Origin: Vicia villosa
Lineage: Eukaryota > Streptophyta > Magnoliopsida > Fabales > Fabaceae
Direction: 5' to 3'
DNA length: 64,000 nucleotides
Assembly: GCF_029867415.1 (NCBI RefSeq)
Contig: NW_026705576.1
Coordinates: 248,001 to 312,000, forward strand
In this document: piece by piece, positions 24,200 through 35,836 of the stretch
Numbering within the stretch: the first letter of the stretch is position 1
Layout of the letters: each line of letters begins with the position of its first letter
Program-made: the position numbers and the translations under genes
Notes under the pieces: generated by a model
The model's input: only the letters and a program-made list of their open reading frames with translations
Database searches by the model: none
What the model was told of the DNA's origin: nothing

Positions 24200-25892
24200 C
24201 ATCAGGTTATTTGTTAATTAGGTTTGTAAAACTGATGTTGATTGTGTGTGCCTGATGTCGATTTGATTACTTACTATCATTAGCAGTGATTCTATTGATG
24301 TGTGTTTTGAAATATAAGTGGAAAAGGATCTGTCTGGGTAGTTGTTATTCATTTTATTTCTAACTGGATAGTTGTACGTCCAAAAGAATTCATTAGTATT
24401 TTAATGTACTTGTGATTCAAAGTCTTTGGTTATAGGCAGTTGCATTATGGAGACCTTTCAGTTAACCAGTATTTCAATGTTATGGGAAGGGGTATTTGAT
24501 TTTGAGGGAAAATAAGGTGGTTATAAGTGTTATTGTTTTAATTCCTTTATTAAATAAAATCAGACTTTCTTTTTCATTTACTATTCTAAACATTTGTGGT
24601 TGCAAGCACAAACCATCTATCTCATCATGTTCTGTTCCACTTAAACAAACAGAAGTATATTCTGTACCAGTTGCAAGCACTCTCTAGTTTACACAAGTTT
24701 AATAAAATGAACTCCTAACATCTCTTAGATGAGGTCATCCCTATCCTAACAAACAGAAGTATATTCTGTACCAGTTTCGTGATTTTTCTGTCTTATCTTT
24801 CCTATACAATTCTTGGCTGTTATCTAATAAGTTGGAACTGAATTGTGCATGAAAAAATGACTTGAATGGTATGCGTATGACTTGTTCGAGGTATCAATTT
24901 TATCTGGACATGGCTTGATAATTTATGTTTGTTTGGGGCTGTTTTGGAAGCTCCATGCTTTCTATTTGTTAATGCTGAACTGATGCTGGCTCATGGGGCT
25001 GTTTTGGAAGCTCCATGCTTTGTATTTGTTAATGCTGAACTGATGCTGGCTCATGGGGCTGTTTTGATTTGATTACTATTTTTTACTTATTACAATTCTT
25101 GTTTTAGTATTTGGAACTCTTGTTTATGAACTTAGATTATGGGGCTGTTTTGAGTTGATTACTATTTTGAACTTATTACAATCCAGGATGAGAGGACAAT
25201 AGTTCCCTCAAGATAGGTTTGAAATCATCCTACATCAAAAATAGAAAACAAACACATTTCAGATTTTAATTCTATTATATATAATTTCACATATGTGTGA
25301 GTAAGTATAATTTTGCATTTTAAGTAGGACCTTTCAATCCATGCTAAGATCATCGAATATTGAGTTTCACAACAATGCCTCCACCTCTCTTAGTTATAAT
25401 CTCCAAGACTCTGGGTTGAAAATATTTGTATTAGTGATTTGGAAATCACTATGACTGGTGGTTGAATCTTTTTTAATTCTGTTTTACGGCTTTTTTTTAT
25501 AACGAGTCACATGACTTTTTTAATTTTGTTGTCTTATACAAATTGCAGTTTTTGAAAAGAATCCCTAAATTGGAGTTTCGATTTCTTCCGTCTGAATCGA
25601 CAAGGACTTCATCATCGTCACGGTTAGATTTCTTATGTTTTAGTTTCGATTCTCTTTACTGCGGTTGATAGTCATCGTTTCTTTGCTATTGTACCATACA
25701 AACTTGTATAAGATATTTGACTATGTTTTAGTATGTAGTTTTTTAAATTGCTTTCATGTACAAATTGTGTTGGTTGCGTGTTGTATTCATTTCTGACGCA
25801 AAGAGGGTTCCCTGGATTTAATCTTTAGTACTTTGAGAAATAGATAAATCTCTTTGGAAAAGATAAACTTATGTTTGTTTTTAATGTAGACA
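24200..25892 (+). other. Probable leader intron (right part) with a candidate non-coding exon
   Basis: T-rich, intron-like DNA between the Tekay array and the transposase start. A candidate small exon at about 25549-25621 follows AAATTGCAG and ends before GTTAGATTTC. The coding exon follows an acceptor at ATGTAG just before the ATG at 25893. No protein family is recognisable here. Confidence 0.4.
24935..25054. repeat. 60-bp tandem duplication
   Basis: Two copies of a 60-bp unit starting GGGGCTGTTTTGGAAGCTCC, at 24935 and 24995, with one base different. A third partial start follows at 25055, and related pieces recur near 25141. Confidence 0.9.
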
Positions 25893-28800
25893 ATGGATCG
25901 AAGTTGGATGTATGATAGAGTAAACTCCGATAGGTATGGTTTGAAAGATGAATTTGTTAGTGGAGTTGAAGATTTTGTCAATAAAGCCATGAATCGACCA
26001 CAATTTTTAGACGAGGGGGGGATAAGGTGTCCTTGTGTAAAATGCGTCTCCATTCTCTTGAAGACGCCTAATGTGGTCAAACATCACTTGTACAAATATG
26101 GTTTTTTGCCCAACTATTATACATGGATTGATCATGGAGAAGCGGATCAAAGTGTGGACATTGATGGTCATTCTAGTAGCGGCGGGAATGCTGGTCGAGA
26201 TAATACAGGTGATGAAGAACAATTTGATGCAATGAATGAAATGATCTCTGATGTTTTTAGGCCATCTGTTAATGCCCCAAATGTGAATGTTGATATGGAA
26301 AACGAAATAGTTAGTGAGGGTGAGGTACCAAATGAAAAAGCTCAACAATTTTATGATGAATTGATCTCTGCAAACCAACCGATTTATGAGGGAGCTTCTG
26401 AATCCAGACTATCTATTTCAGTTAAGCTGTTGGCTGCCATGTCTAATTGGCATGTTCCTCAAAAGGCCATGGATTTTTTCTCCCAAATGCTAATCGACGT
26501 TTGTCCAACTAAAGGATGCTTACCTGAAAAATATTACCAAGTGAAGAAGTTGGTGTCTAAGTTAGGATTAGAGGTTGAGAAAATTGATTGTTGTGTGAAT
26601 GGATGCTGATTATATTTTAAAGAAGATAGAACTTTAACTCAATGTAGAGTTTGTGGAGCTGCTAGGTATGTTCCACGAAAGTGTGGAATGGGACAATACA
26701 AAGATGTGGCAGTGAAGAGAATGTTCTATTTTCCGATCATTCCTAGGTTACAACGACTCTTTGCTTCAAAGGAATCTGCAGCTCAAATGAGATGGCATCG
26801 TGAGAACCCCAGCGATCCAAATATTTTACGTCACCCATCTGATGGAAAAGCATGGAAACACTTCGATGAAGTTTATCCCGATTATGCTAGTGACCTAAGA
26901 AATGTAAGATTGGGTTTATGTACGGATGGGTTTACCCCTTACATTCAAGCCTCTAGTACTCCATATTCATGCTGGCCGATAATAGTCACACCCTACAATC
27001 TCCCTCCCGAAATGTGCATGACCAAACCATACTTGTTCTTGACTTGTCTTGTACCTGGACCGTACAATCCGAAAGCTAAAATAGATGTCTACTTGCAACC
27101 TTTGATAGATGATTTGCAACGCTTGTGGAGAGATGGCATTGTGACTTATGATATCTCTATGCAAAAAAATTTTGTAATGAGAGCGCATTTAATGTGGACG
27201 ATCAATGATTTTCCAGCATATGGTATGTTGTCTGGATGGGGGACACAAGGTAGATTAGCATGCCCTTATTGCATGGACAGTACAGATGCTTTCACCTTAA
27301 GATATGGTGGAAAAAGTTGTTAGTTTGATTGTCATCGTAGGTTTTTACCAATGGATCATCCGTTTAGAAAAAGTAAAAAAAGATTTGCAAAAGACACGAT
27401 TAAGAAAAAAAACCACCATATATGTTTACTGGCCATGATGTCTGGGAAGCAGTTCGTGATTTTCCAAAAGTTACAGACAGTGATTGGGCCTCCAAATTTC
27501 CAGGGTATGGCAAAAAACATAATTGGATCAAAAGAAGTATATTTTGGGATCTTCCATATTGGAAGGACAACTTGTTAAGGCACAACCTTGATGTGATGCA
27601 CATAGAGAAAAATGTATTTGATAATGTGTTTTACACTGTCATGAATGATCCTACAAAAACAAAGGACAATGAGAAAGCGAGATTGGATTTACCTCTTAAC
27701 TGTTTACGCGGGGATTTAGAGATGGTTACTCTACCTAATGGAAAGATGGCTAAGCCAAAGGCAAAATTTTCTTTGACATTTGAAGAGGCAAAGTTAGTAT
27801 GTAGATGGATTAAGGAACTAAAGATGCCCGATGGTTATGCCTCGAATCTTTCTAGGTGTGCTGATGTCACCAAGGGTAGGATGAAGGGGATGAAAAGCCA
27901 TGACTGTCATGTTTTCATGGAGTGTTTGCTTCCAATTGCTTTTCGTTCCTTGCCTCCCGAGATATGGAAGCCGCTAACTGAGTTAAGTCGTTTTTTCAAA
28001 GATTTGTGTTGTAATACGTTGAAGTTGGAAGACCTTGTTAGGTTGGAACAGAACATTACCATCATCATATGCAAGCTTGAAAGAATTTTTCCTCCAGGTT
28101 TCTTTGACTCAATGGAACATCTCCCGATTCACCTACCTAATGAAGCAATCCTTGGTGGTCCTGTGCAATATCGTTGGATGTATCCATTTGAAAGGTAAAT
28201 GATGTTTAACTTTTGTAGATTATTTTAATTAAAAAACATCTTTTAATCTTTTAATGTGTAGATTGATGGGAGACTTCAAGCGTTCGGTGAAAAATAAAGC
28301 TAGGGTTGAAGGTTCAATATGCACTGCCTACTTGCACCGTGAAACTACTCATTTTTTCTCTCACTATTTCAAGACCTTTAGTTTGTTTCCAAGTACAAGT
28401 TTAAGGAATGATCCTCGACCAGATCATGAGAATTCCCAACCAACACTTTCAATTTTTAGCAAATGTGGCCATCCTAGTGGAAAATCTCGTGACTATTGGG
28501 TGATTGATAAGGAATGGAAGTCTGCTCACGTGCACGTCCTAATCAATTGTGACGAGGTTAAACCGTATCTCGAGTAAGTACATTTTTGTAATATAACTGT
28601 GTTGTTGTCAACCATTTTGGAAATATATACTCATAAATTTAATGGCCGGTGTCAGAATGTTCATGCAATATCATTCTATCAATGAGGATGATGCTTCTGG
28701 TCTTATACACGAGCAATTTCCTTCATGGCTAAAGGACTATGTTAGTATATTTCTCACCATTTATATTATGTGGTTGACAATAAACTATCTCTAAGGTTAG

Positions 28801-29455
28801 ATGTATTTTTTAGGTGAACGATGAGAGGAATGGAACAACTAGTCCACACCTGAAGGCATTAGCTCTTGGTCCTAATCCGAAGGCAACATCATGGAACATA
28901 TACTTTGTTAATGGGTACAAGTTTCACACTCAAGAATGGAGTCATGGTAAAAAGACTACTAATTGTGGGGTATATGTTAAAGGTCTTACAAATGGAGGAG
29001 AAAACGATTTTTATGGCATCATCCAACGTATCCTTCAATTGGAATACATTGGCTTTAGCAACAAGATTGCTCTATTTTATTGTGATTGGTTTGATCCAAC
29101 AAATAATAGTGGCACAAAAGTTATTACTGAGTACAATATTGTTGACATTAAGATGAATAAGCGATATCGTCAGTATGACCCATTCATTCTTGCACAAGAA
29201 GCAAAACAGGTGTATTATGTCCCTTATCCAGAAACGTGTAGAAATATGCGTGGATGGTGTTCACCAATCACCACAAAACCAAGGGGTTATGTCGAGATAG
29301 ACAACACCATGGATGAAATACCTTATCAATCCGAAGATATGTTACCAGTTGTGCCTATTACAGAAGTTGAACAAATATGTGGTTTAGCCGATGGGGGGTT
29401 AATTGACGACGAGGTCGAGATAACAATGACAACTGACCCAATGACTCAAGATTAA
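25893..29455 (+). pseudogene. CACTA transposase (tnpD type), broken
   Basis: The main En/Spm-type transposase. Exon 1 (from 25893) encodes a Transpos_assoc-like region (WMYDRVNSDRYG, then the zinc-binding-like CPCVKC) followed by an acidic linker. A TGA at 26607 interrupts it. Reading continues in frame into the Tnp2 core (MFYFPIIPRLQRLF; RLACPYCMDSTDAF), interrupted by a TAG at 27321 where a Trp codon would be expected. A shift in the A-run near 27405-27415 moves to the frame of 27422-28194 (HNLDVMHIEKNVFDN). Intron 28195-28261 follows, then the DUF4218 part 28262-28573, intron 28574-28655, a short exon 28656-28740, intron 28741-28813, and the last exon 28814-29455 with DUF4216 features (YCDWFDPT). 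Two stops and one frameshift make it non-functional, while the C-terminal half is clean. Confidence 0.9.
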
Positions 29456-29844
29456 GAGAACCTTTTATCTTGTGTTTCTATATTTTTATTTTGTTGGTTA
29501 GTAGAGATTTGAAAGGACATTTTAAGAGAGATAAGTAGTTCATAATCTTTTCATGTATTGGTTTCTTTGTATTAAATTTTGTTTAATTGTAGGACTTGAT
29601 GCCGCAATTCCATTTACTAAATTTTGTTTAATTGTAGGACTTGTTTAATTGTGGATCATGCTGTCGCAATTCTATTTACTACATTTAATTTAATTATAGG
29701 ACTTGTTTAATTGTGGTTCCTATTGCGAAAATGTTATGATATACTAATGATCTGATATACTAAGTGTATACTTATGATGTGATATGTGAAAATGTTATAT
29801 ATAATATTTTATTGTTGGCAGCTTTATAGTTAGCTTCTATTCAA
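29456..29844 (+). other. Spacer between the CACTA genes, with short repeats
   Basis: About 390 bp of T-rich DNA. The phrase TTTAATTGTAGGACTTG recurs with variation between about 29582 and 29710. It probably contains the 3' end of the transposase transcript and the tnpA upstream region. Confidence 0.5.
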
Positions 29845-30590
29845 ATGACTGGACAAAACGGAAAGAGAAAAGCACCATCGAGCACGACTAAGTAAGATGG
29901 CTTAATCTTTTCACTAGTTGGTTTCTTTGCTATTTAATATTTTTTGGTGCATTTTTGCTAATGTTATTCATAATGTTACTTGTGTACAAAAGTTCTGTTG
30001 ACAGGTTATGCCGTCAACGACAAATTCCACCTGGAAGTATTGTTATAAAGAATTCTCGCATGGTCCATATGAAACCTGGTTCAAAGAACCCACCACCACC
30101 ACCACCACCTACTCAGAGAAAACATCCACCACCGATTCAGACAACTAAAACACCACCACCGATTCAGACAAATCCAACACCACCACCTTGGCAGCCTCCA
30201 TCAAAGACCTTGAAAACCCCAACACCGTCTCCTTCCGACCCTACTTCAAAGACTCAGACAAACCCACCACCACCACCAATTCAGTCAACCCCAACACCCT
30301 CTCCTTCCCATCCTACTTCAACGAATCAGACAAACCCAACACCACCACCAATCCAGACAAACCCAACACCGCCACCTACTGATCAGCCTCAACCATCAAT
30401 CCCGACTTCTGAGGAATTCAGATTCATTCCTACCCCGGGATATACTCATCGTGTTTTACAAAGTCCTCCCCGTCACTCCACAGAAGAGGGCATTCAAGAA
30501 GAGGGGGACCAAGCACTTTCTAATGAGGAACAAGAAGAACAAGTTGATGGGCAAAGACCGAAGATCTATATTGTGGAAGATACTGCGTAA

Positions 30591-31548
30591 GCACACTTTA
30601 AATAAATTACCTTTGTTGACCATTACATAAGTGTGTAGTTTGTGTTTATATTAATTGTTTCTAATATTTAGAAATTGTTAAGTTTCAGTCTAATCACCAC
30701 ATAAAAAATAATCAAACATCCTATGGTAGGAGTGATTAATTTGGGGCAACTTAACACCGATACTGTTCATATATCATGACAATGTGTCTGTTTTGATAGT
30801 TGAGTATGTGAATGAGTTTTGATAGTTGTGAAGGAGGGTAGTGTATTTATAGTCTCAAGATTTTCTTGGAATCTATTTTGTTGAGAAGTGGTTGTTAAAT
30901 GATGGGGTCCATGAGATGAGAGATCACATGAAATCTCCTTTTGATATCTCTATCAAGGACAGTAAGCTCAATAAGAGTGCATATGTACACCACACATTTT
31001 GTAGATCACTCACTTGGTTGTTAAATTTTGAACAGAAGGAGTATCAAGGACAGTAAGCTCAACAAGAAATGTATTTCACAATAGCTTTTCTGTCAAACTC
31101 CGGGTAATATTGAAACTGCAGCAATAGTTCAATATTATTTGAGAAAAAATCAATTAAAATGTTAGGATCACTTCGTCTAATATAGTGAAGTGAATTTGCG
31201 GAACAGAACTTTAAAATTTGTTCACATTATCTAAACTTTAGGATAACTTCATCTAATACGAACTGCAGTAGCATGAAAACAATTTGATTATACCATTTCA
31301 ATCCAACATTTGGCATTCACACTAAGCATGATGCTTTAAAGTGGATGAACAATTACCTAAGCCAAAACATTCTGGTTTAAAGTGCAATCACATTCTGGTT
31401 TTGAAACTGACAAACCAAAACATTACCAAAGCCGGAACTCAGTTTTGCATCCATGTAATTTCGCTGGAACTCAGTTTGACATCCATGTAATTTCCTAAAA
31501 ATAAATACATAGTTCAATACACGTGTAATAAATCATATCAAGTGTCTG
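30591..31548. other. tnpA intron sequence beside the captured ERF exon
   Basis: No coding match is found. A 28-bp unit (GGAACTCAGTTT followed by ATCCATGTAATTTC) occurs twice at about 31434-31494. I searched the minus strand for the AP2 DNA-binding domain expected after the ERF exon and did not find it. Confidence 0.45.
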
Positions 31549-31899
31549 TTAGGTTTCGTAAGATCCAGACCCGTATGCTTCTCTATTTGAGATGGTTTGT
31601 GGCAAAAAAACACCCTGCCTTCGTTTGTTACTTTTGAGAGAAGAACTAGTACCATAACCAGATGAAGAATTAGTAGAAGTAGACATGTTGATATTTGGTT
31701 CAAGTTCAACTGCAGTGCTTTGATTTGGAACATCTCCAGAAACAATATGAGTCAAAGCAGAGATCATTGCAAACATTTCTCTATCTCTATTCATCCCAGG
31801 AAAAGGAAATACCATTTCACTTGACGACAATGTGGGATCATTGAGTTCCCTTTTAATAACTTTATTATCTCTTGGATTCGCCACCTTAAACAAACACAT
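31549..31899 (-). pseudogene. Captured N-terminal exon of an ABR1-like ERF transcription factor
   Basis: A 116-codon minus-strand frame begins MCLFKVANPRDNK and includes NRDREMFAMISALTHIVSG followed by Asp-Val-Pro. The starting 'MCLxKVAN' block and the 'RExxxMxSALTHxVxGxVP' block are features I recall from group X ERF proteins such as Arabidopsis ABR1, where they lie upstream of the AP2 domain. A Ser/Asn-rich linker and a short basic stretch (NKRRQG) follow, then a stop. No AP2 domain follows in the next 900 bp. It lies inside an intron of the CACTA tnpA-like gene in the opposite orientation, consistent with capture of a host gene fragment. The frame is intact, so capture may be recent. The assignment relies on memory of the family. 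Confidence 0.65.
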
Positions 31900-32820
31900 G
31901 TAAAATATAGTATATGCTAAGTTTATGATATATGTTACCTTCTATTTGATTGGTTATTTTAATTTGTAGGTTAAGTCCAGGAGATCTTGTTGCCGAAATG
32001 TGTAGAAAAGTTATAGAAAAGCTTTACCGGGGTACTTTTTAATTATAGTGAGCTTAAACGCGAGAAAAGAGACAAAGAGAGAAAGGAATGGTTCAACATG
32101 TTTAAAGTAAGAAATGTAAATTCTTCCTTACTAGTTTGATTATAATGTATATTTGAGTTTAATTTATTATTTGTATATTTTGTCAGTCGCTTGTAAGCTG
32201 GGACCGTTGCGATGATGCTAAAATGGAGTACTTGTTTCATCAAAGATGTGCTGCACGACTACGCGATATATTGCAAAAGGCTAAAGAGAAAGCATGCAAG
32301 CCGCCTTGGATGGGTGAAGATACATGGAAGTTTCTTCTTGAGAAGTGGCAGACAAAAGATTTCAAAGATGTCTCCAAACAAAATAAGACTAATCGATCAT
32401 CAAGTAGAGGTGGGGCAGTCCATACGTCTGGCCGTAAAGCTCACCATGATGTTGCACTTGAATTGGTATGTATTATATTTGTAATTAAAATGCGTTAGTA
32501 TAATTATATCCAATATACATGACTATATATATTGTCTTTAATTATAGGCTAAAAAACTCAAGCGACCCGCACATCCGGATGAGCTCTTCATTGCCACCCA
32601 TAAAAAGAAGAATGGGGAGTGGGTTGACGAGCGTGCGGAGACAACACATGTAAGCTCATTAAGGCTTCAAAATTGTTCCTTGCTAGAGTGTTCAAACCAA
32701 GTAGTATATCTTTTAATAGGAAACATAATTGTTTCCCTTTGTTTAGTTCCGTTCAACGAGCCGGCGTTCGCGTTTCCGGTGCTAAGAATTTACCTTCCTT
32801 ATGACTCCGAATTAGGAAAC

Positions 32821-33120
32821 AGAATTTGCTTAGTATAGTTGTTATTTGTTGAGAAATTGATATATTGAAATGTGGATAGCAGCAGCACATTGAAATGTTA
32901 TTTATTGAGAAGTTGCTATATTGAAATTGATATATTGAAATTGATATAGATAGCAGCAGCACAACAGAATTTACCTTCCTTATTAAGTCTTCAGTGCTGT
33001 AGATAGCAGCAGCACTAAAATGTGGAAACATATGCTCTGTTTACGCTATGCTCTGTTTTTTGCATATGCTCTGTTTACCTTCCTTATTTATGCTATGCTC
33101 TGTTTTTTGCATTTCTGATT
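32821..33120. repeat. Intronic short repeats in tnpA-like gene
   Basis: The intron between the exons ending at 32649 and starting at 33164 contains repeats of GATAGCAGCAGCAC (about 32875, 32949 and 33002) and of TATGCTCTGTTT (about 33030-33108). They look like local slippage or duplication products. Confidence 0.7.
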
Positions 33121-33577
33121 ATGATGTATTCATTCTTTGACATATTAATCTTATGTTGTATAGGAAACATATGTGAGTAGTCTTACACAAGCCACACAAA
33201 CTGGTATTGATGTGGATGGATCAACAAGGATACAAATGTGGAAAGACGTTGCCGGAGGTAAAACACGGGGTCGGTGTTATGGAGTTGCACAATTGGCGCA
33301 CAACGTAAGAGATGGAGTGAGCTTTTTGACACAAGTGTCTGTTACAAACCCCAATAGAGAAGCAGATAGCGAAGCCATTGAGGCTGCCAAAGCTGAAGCT
33401 GCCGCTGCACGTGAAGAGGCTGCCAGAGCTGAAGCGGAAGCTGCACGAGCTAATGCGCGGACAGATGAATTGGCAAAGCAATTTGAAGATCTTAGGAAAA
33501 TGTTTGAAATGTTTCAGTCTCGTCAGCCGGGTTCTTCTAGTGCTCCTTCGAGTGAACATGCTCATTATAACTACTCG

Positions 33578-34671
33578 GTACTTTTACAACTTCTTTGACT
33601 TCTTTTTAATAAGCTTGATCTGAATAAGTTATGCACTAGTCATGTTTGCTGCATACATAGCTATATTGCTGCATTTACTTCTGTCATTATGTGAAAACCC
33701 CTATCTCCTTCTTGATTGAAAGGGTCATCTCGTTATCGTTAGATTAGATATGATAACATCTTATTAGGCTCATATGAAATTTCATTCTATCCAACTCTGT
33801 ATACTATCTTTCCTTATCATGCCTTCATCACCAAATGAGCCCCAATTATGTTTAAGCACTAGAACTGGTATTGAAAAATGAAAATCATAAGATATACTGC
33901 TGGTTACTAAGAAGTAGATTTTATTTAAAGTTAAATTTTACTTGACAAGCACTGTCTAGCTACCGCGGTTACCGTTTAATAATTAGTGTATCCCCTGTTT
34001 TCAATGTCAGTTCCACCAAAATAACTCCATGCTCAAAATTTTAGTTACTATGAAAGCGTTTATTTTAATCACTATCACTATATATGACATTTTGAAACCA
34101 AATTTACTGTACATAAATAAATAAATTTCATGGTTTAGCATGTAGTAGTCTGGAACATTTAGAGAACTTGTAATAATGTTATCTTTAATGGTGTTATGCA
34201 AACTACGAAATAGGTGGAGGAGACAAATAATTTTTTGGCCTGGAAAATGTTTCTAAGCAAATAAGGGATAAACTCACTGACATTCTATGTCTGACTTTAG
34301 AACATTAGGATCTTTAATAAACAATAGTCTGTTGAGTGTTCGCCTTGATTTTGAGGTAGATTATGATTTCTGGTTTTTGTTATTCTTTTGGTGGATTATT
34401 ATCTATTGCTAGTGGTTTAGGCGGTAAGAGCTTTAATCTGGATCGTAAGTGGTTGAGTTTAGCTGCTTCGACGTGTTTACTTGCCTTCTTTTTGTTTTGG
34501 TTTGTTATTCTGTTTGTTGGGGTATTCTCTTGTTAGATTTAGATTTTTGTTTGTATACTCGGGAGTTCTCTAAACATTTCTTCTACTTTAAAATACAGGT
34601 TAAGGTTGATGATGTATTGCTTATTGAGAGTAACAAAAATGGTCCTAATTTTTACTAATTAAATGTTGCAG
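33578..34671 (+). other. Last intron of the tnpA-like gene
   Basis: Runs from a GTACTTTT donor to the acceptor TTGCAG at 34671. About 1.1 kb of T-rich DNA. No other gene is recognisable. Confidence 0.5.
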
Positions 34672-34728
34672 GAGGATGAGGAGGATGAGGAAGATGATGT
34701 TGCTGATGATCATGATCAAAACGAGTAG

Positions 34729-35160
34729 GATGAGGAAGATGTTGCGGGAGGATGTGTTATGATTAACCTTATGTCTAGTTTGACTTATAAGTAAACTTAT
34801 TTTGGTACACATTGACATGTGTTATGACTGTATTATTTTGGTAACCTTATGTATTAGGATTATGTTATTTTGTGGCAACTGATAGGATTGTGTTATTTTG
34901 GTAACCTTATGTTATTTTGTGGCAACTGATAGGATTGTGTTATTTTGGTAACCTTATGTGTTAGATTATAAGTAATGTATCACTATGAAGATTTATTAGC
35001 ATTGTATCGTATATTGCAATTTATTGTTTTTATTTCAAAACGATTAAATTATATTTATTAATAGTATTGTATCATATTTAATAATTTATAGGTGTAATCA
35101 AAAATTATAAAATATAGGTGTCACCAAAAATTGGTCAGACCCAAAAGAGAAAAAAATAGC
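34729..35160 (+). repeat. CACTA 3' flank with tandem repeats
   Basis: Downstream of the tnpA-like stop, a unit containing TTATTTTGTGGCAACTGATA and TTATTTTGGTAACCTTATG is repeated between about 34855 and 34960 (two near-identical copies plus partial ones). The rest is AT-rich. It probably includes the transcript 3' end. Confidence 0.7.
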
Positions 35161-35574
35161 GTAATAAAAAAAAGAATAGCTGGGAACCAAAAAAAACAAT
35201 AGCGTCGGCTAAAACCGGCGCTAACAATAAAACAATTTTTTTCCCATCTGGGAGACAGCCAATAGCAAATGGACACGTTGCTTAATGTAGCGACGCCCAT
35301 AACCGACGCTAACGATGAAATACAATATCAAAAAGGGGAGCTAATCATGAACGACCACGTGGCACACCGTAGCGTTGCATAAAACCGACGCTAATGGTGT
35401 AACCGTAGACCTCTGGAGCATGTTTAGTGTCCCACTTAGCGTGGCTTAAAGCCGACACTAGTGGTAGCGTCGGCCCATCGCTACCTTTGCTTCGGGGTTT
35501 AGAATGACAGCCCCGACACCGACGCTAGGCCGACGCTAAGTGTCTGTAGCTTCGGTTTTTGGTTAATTAGCGAC
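35161..35574 (-). repeat. CACTA right subterminal repeats
   Basis: At least six motifs of the form AGCG(T/A)CGG...CCGACGCTA occur, mostly as short hairpins (for example GCGTCGGCTAAAACCGGCGC near 35201). They mirror the left subterminal array but without the long 115-bp tandem unit. Confidence 0.85.
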
Positions 35575-35613
35575 GGCTTTTGGCCGACGCTAAATTGCTG
35601 TTTTCTTGTAGTG
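35575..35613 (-). repeat. CACTA right terminal inverted repeat
   Basis: Ends TTTTCTTGTAGTG, the exact reverse complement of the left 13 bases. The target duplication TAA follows directly. Confidence 0.92.
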
Positions 35614-35836
35614 TAATAACAATGACTTAATAGAATTAATAATCAAAATAAACTCTGAATTACCCCCTAAATTGAATCTAGGAGCATTGACTACCTGTTA
35701 GGAATCACTCTAAAAAATCATAGGTACCTGGTGTAACGTAATAACTACCTGGATAGCCTCCTTTAAGGCTAAGGCCTCCTCCGCCTCTAAGATGGAAAAA
35801 ATGCATCTGTCCCAAGAAATACCTGCAACAACAATG
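35614..35836 (-). pseudogene. LINE RNase H, middle piece (piece 2 of 3)
   Basis: On the minus strand it encodes the central RNase H region (SILEAEEALALKEAIQVV, the usual 'A-E-x-x-A-L' helix), with two stop codons near 35700. It joins in sense to the C-terminal piece at 7401 once the CACTA element is removed, and to the upstream piece at 53385 once the Ogre-like LTR is removed. Confidence 0.8.

Larger units (their letters stand above)
29845..34728 (+). pseudogene. tnpA-like CACTA gene (Transposase_24-like), one frameshift
   Basis: Exons read by splice sites and continuous frame: 29845-29891 (MTGQNGKRKAPSS), 30005-30586 (proline-rich, with runs of PPPPPPP and P-T-P repeats), 31970-32106, 32187-32465 (SWDRCDDAKMEYLF; WMGEDTWKFLLEKW), 32548-32649, 33164-33577 (GGKTRGRCYGVAQL, then an Ala/Glu-rich coiled coil) and 34672-34728 (acidic tail ending in TAG). 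The Trp-rich middle and the 'G-R-x-Y-G' motif match the plant Transposase_24 (Ptta/En/Spm) family, whose TNPA-like members bind the subterminal repeats. A T5 run at 32036-32040 shifts the frame by one within the third exon, so as read the protein is broken there. A sequencing error or an alternative splice is possible. The 1383-bp intron 30587-31969 holds a captured ERF exon in antisense. Confidence 0.75.
7402..35613 (+). mobile_element. CACTA (En/Spm) transposon with nested Tekay array
   Basis: The left end is CACTACAAGAAAA and the right end is its exact reverse complement, TTTTCTTGTAGTG. The 3-bp target duplication TAA lies at 7399-7401 and 35614-35616. Both ends carry arrays of GCGTCGG/CCGACGC subterminal motifs. 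Inside, on the plus strand, are a tnpD-type transposase (Transpos_assoc, Tnp2, DUF4218, DUF4216) and a downstream tnpA-like gene. Total length is 28,212 bp, of which 14,810 bp is an inserted Tekay array, so the element was about 13.4 kb before that insertion. It landed in the RNase H region of a LINE. The transposase is broken, so the element could move only with help from a relative. Confidence 0.95.

Noticed and set aside
25893..29455. Several separate small host genes.
   Set aside because: The segments follow each other in the order of one CACTA transposase and are joined by valid splice sites or simple lesions.
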